From positions 1-7,451 of the forward strand of contig JACMJD010000313.1 of the NCBI GenBank assembly GCA_014380825.1: a stretch of 7,451 nt of DNA. Direction: 5' to 3'. Positions 7,151-7,451 of this stretch are shown piece by piece. The notes under the pieces were generated by a model that made no database searches, was not told the DNA's origin, and saw only the letters and a list, made by a program, of their open reading frames with translations. The position numbers and the translations under genes are program-made. Every line of letters starts with the position of its first letter. The first letter of the stretch is position 1. This stretch comes from Phycisphaerae bacterium (GTDB taxonomy: Bacteria > Planctomycetota > Phycisphaerae > Tepidisphaerales > Tepidisphaeraceae).

Positions 7151-7169
7151 TTCGCGCCCCTGATGACCA
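7141..7169 (-). promoter_or_regulatory. Candidate sigma70-type promoter for the acyltransferase/polysaccharide genes
   Basis: Read on the minus strand, TGGTCA (7169-7164, four of six of the -35 consensus) is separated by 17 bases from TATCAT (7146-7141, five of six of the -10 consensus). Initiation would be near 7134, giving a leader of about 64 bases to the TTG at 7070. It overlaps the oppositely directed promoter candidate, and its -35 lies inside the first codons of the divergent gene. It was found by eye and is unproven. Confidence 0.35.
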
Positions 7170-7451
7170 GCAGTCCATTAGCTCCGGCGCCGTCGTCCGA
7201 CGCGCCGGCCAGTCGCGTTTCGCTGCGGTTTGCTCTCTCGATTTTCTTCCTCGCGATTGTCGCGCAGTGGCTGGTCTACAGCCAGAGCTTCGCTGTCAAA
7301 CCCGCATCCGACGATTGGCCGATCGTCAACGAGATTCATCGCGGAAACTTGCAGGGCGTCGGCGCGTTCTTCACGGACAGCGTGATCCAGATCGGCTATC
7401 GACCGTTGAAAAGCCTGGCGATCTGGTGGTTCGGCAATCTCGATCCGAATC
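7163..7451 (+). CDS. N-terminus of a membrane protein, probable GT-C type glycosyltransferase, cut by window edge
   Basis: Ninety-six residues are visible from the ATG at 7163. A Pro/Ser/Ala-rich cytoplasmic start (1-18) is followed by one clear membrane helix (about 21-40, with LRFALSIFFLAIVAQWLVY), then a loop with an acidic pair D50-D51 in KPASDDWPIVNEI. A YRPLKSLAIWWFGNLDPN stretch (79-96) then begins a second hydrophobic segment. A first outside loop with an acidic motif, followed by YRPL and a helix ending in G-x-x-x-P/N, is the layout of GT-C polyprenyl-phosphate-dependent glycosyltransferases and related TPR-containing membrane proteins. With only the start visible this is a tentative family call. 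It is transcribed away from the polysaccharide genes and shares a 92-bp intergenic region with the acyltransferase. No Shine-Dalgarno is visible before the ATG. Confidence 0.7.
   Translation, partial: MTSSPLAPAPSSDAPASRVSLRFALSIFFLAIVAQWLVYSQSFAVKPASDDWPIVNEIHRGNLQGVGAFFTDSVIQIGYRPLKSLAIWWFGNLDPN

Overview
The window is a compact, GC-rich bacterial cluster (roughly 60% GC by eye) for a cell-surface polysaccharide of the Wzx/Wzy type. Six consecutive genes lie on the minus strand. In transcription order they are a membrane acyltransferase (7070-5892), a Wzy/O-antigen-ligase-like polytopic protein (5764-4358), a CDP-paratose 2-epimerase-like sugar epimerase (4294-3248), two paralogous GT-B glycosyltransferases (3241-2162 and 2073-1012) and a Wzx-type flippase that runs off the left edge (1015 to 1). 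A seventh gene starts divergently at 7163 on the plus strand and runs off the right edge. It looks like the start of a GT-C type membrane glycosyltransferase.

The genes make a coherent pathway. The epimerase would finish a nucleotide-activated (probably dideoxy) sugar, the two glycosyltransferases would add sugars to a lipid-linked unit, the flippase would move the unit across the inner membrane, the Wzy-like protein would polymerise or ligate it, and the acyltransferase would decorate it. Gaps are short from the Wzy-like gene onward (63, 6 and 88 bp, then a 4-bp ATGA overlap), so an operon is likely. The acyltransferase is set off by 127 bp and may or may not share the transcript.

Non-coding features are few. 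The 88-bp gap between the two glycosyltransferase paralogues is almost entirely filled by a long imperfect palindrome (2083-2155), which looks like a REP/MITE-type element or an intra-operon RNA hairpin. The divergent gap at the right end holds two overlapping sigma70-like promoter candidates facing opposite ways. The plus-strand one would give a nearly leaderless mRNA.

The organism cannot be fixed from this sequence. High GC, weak or absent Shine-Dalgarno sequences and the flavour of the epimerase and Wzy-like proteins are compatible with a planctomycete or another Gram-negative environmental bacterium, but this is a weak inference. No tRNA, rRNA, CRISPR array or transposase gene was seen. 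I see an ordinary type of polysaccharide locus with some unusual details, not a clearly new system.
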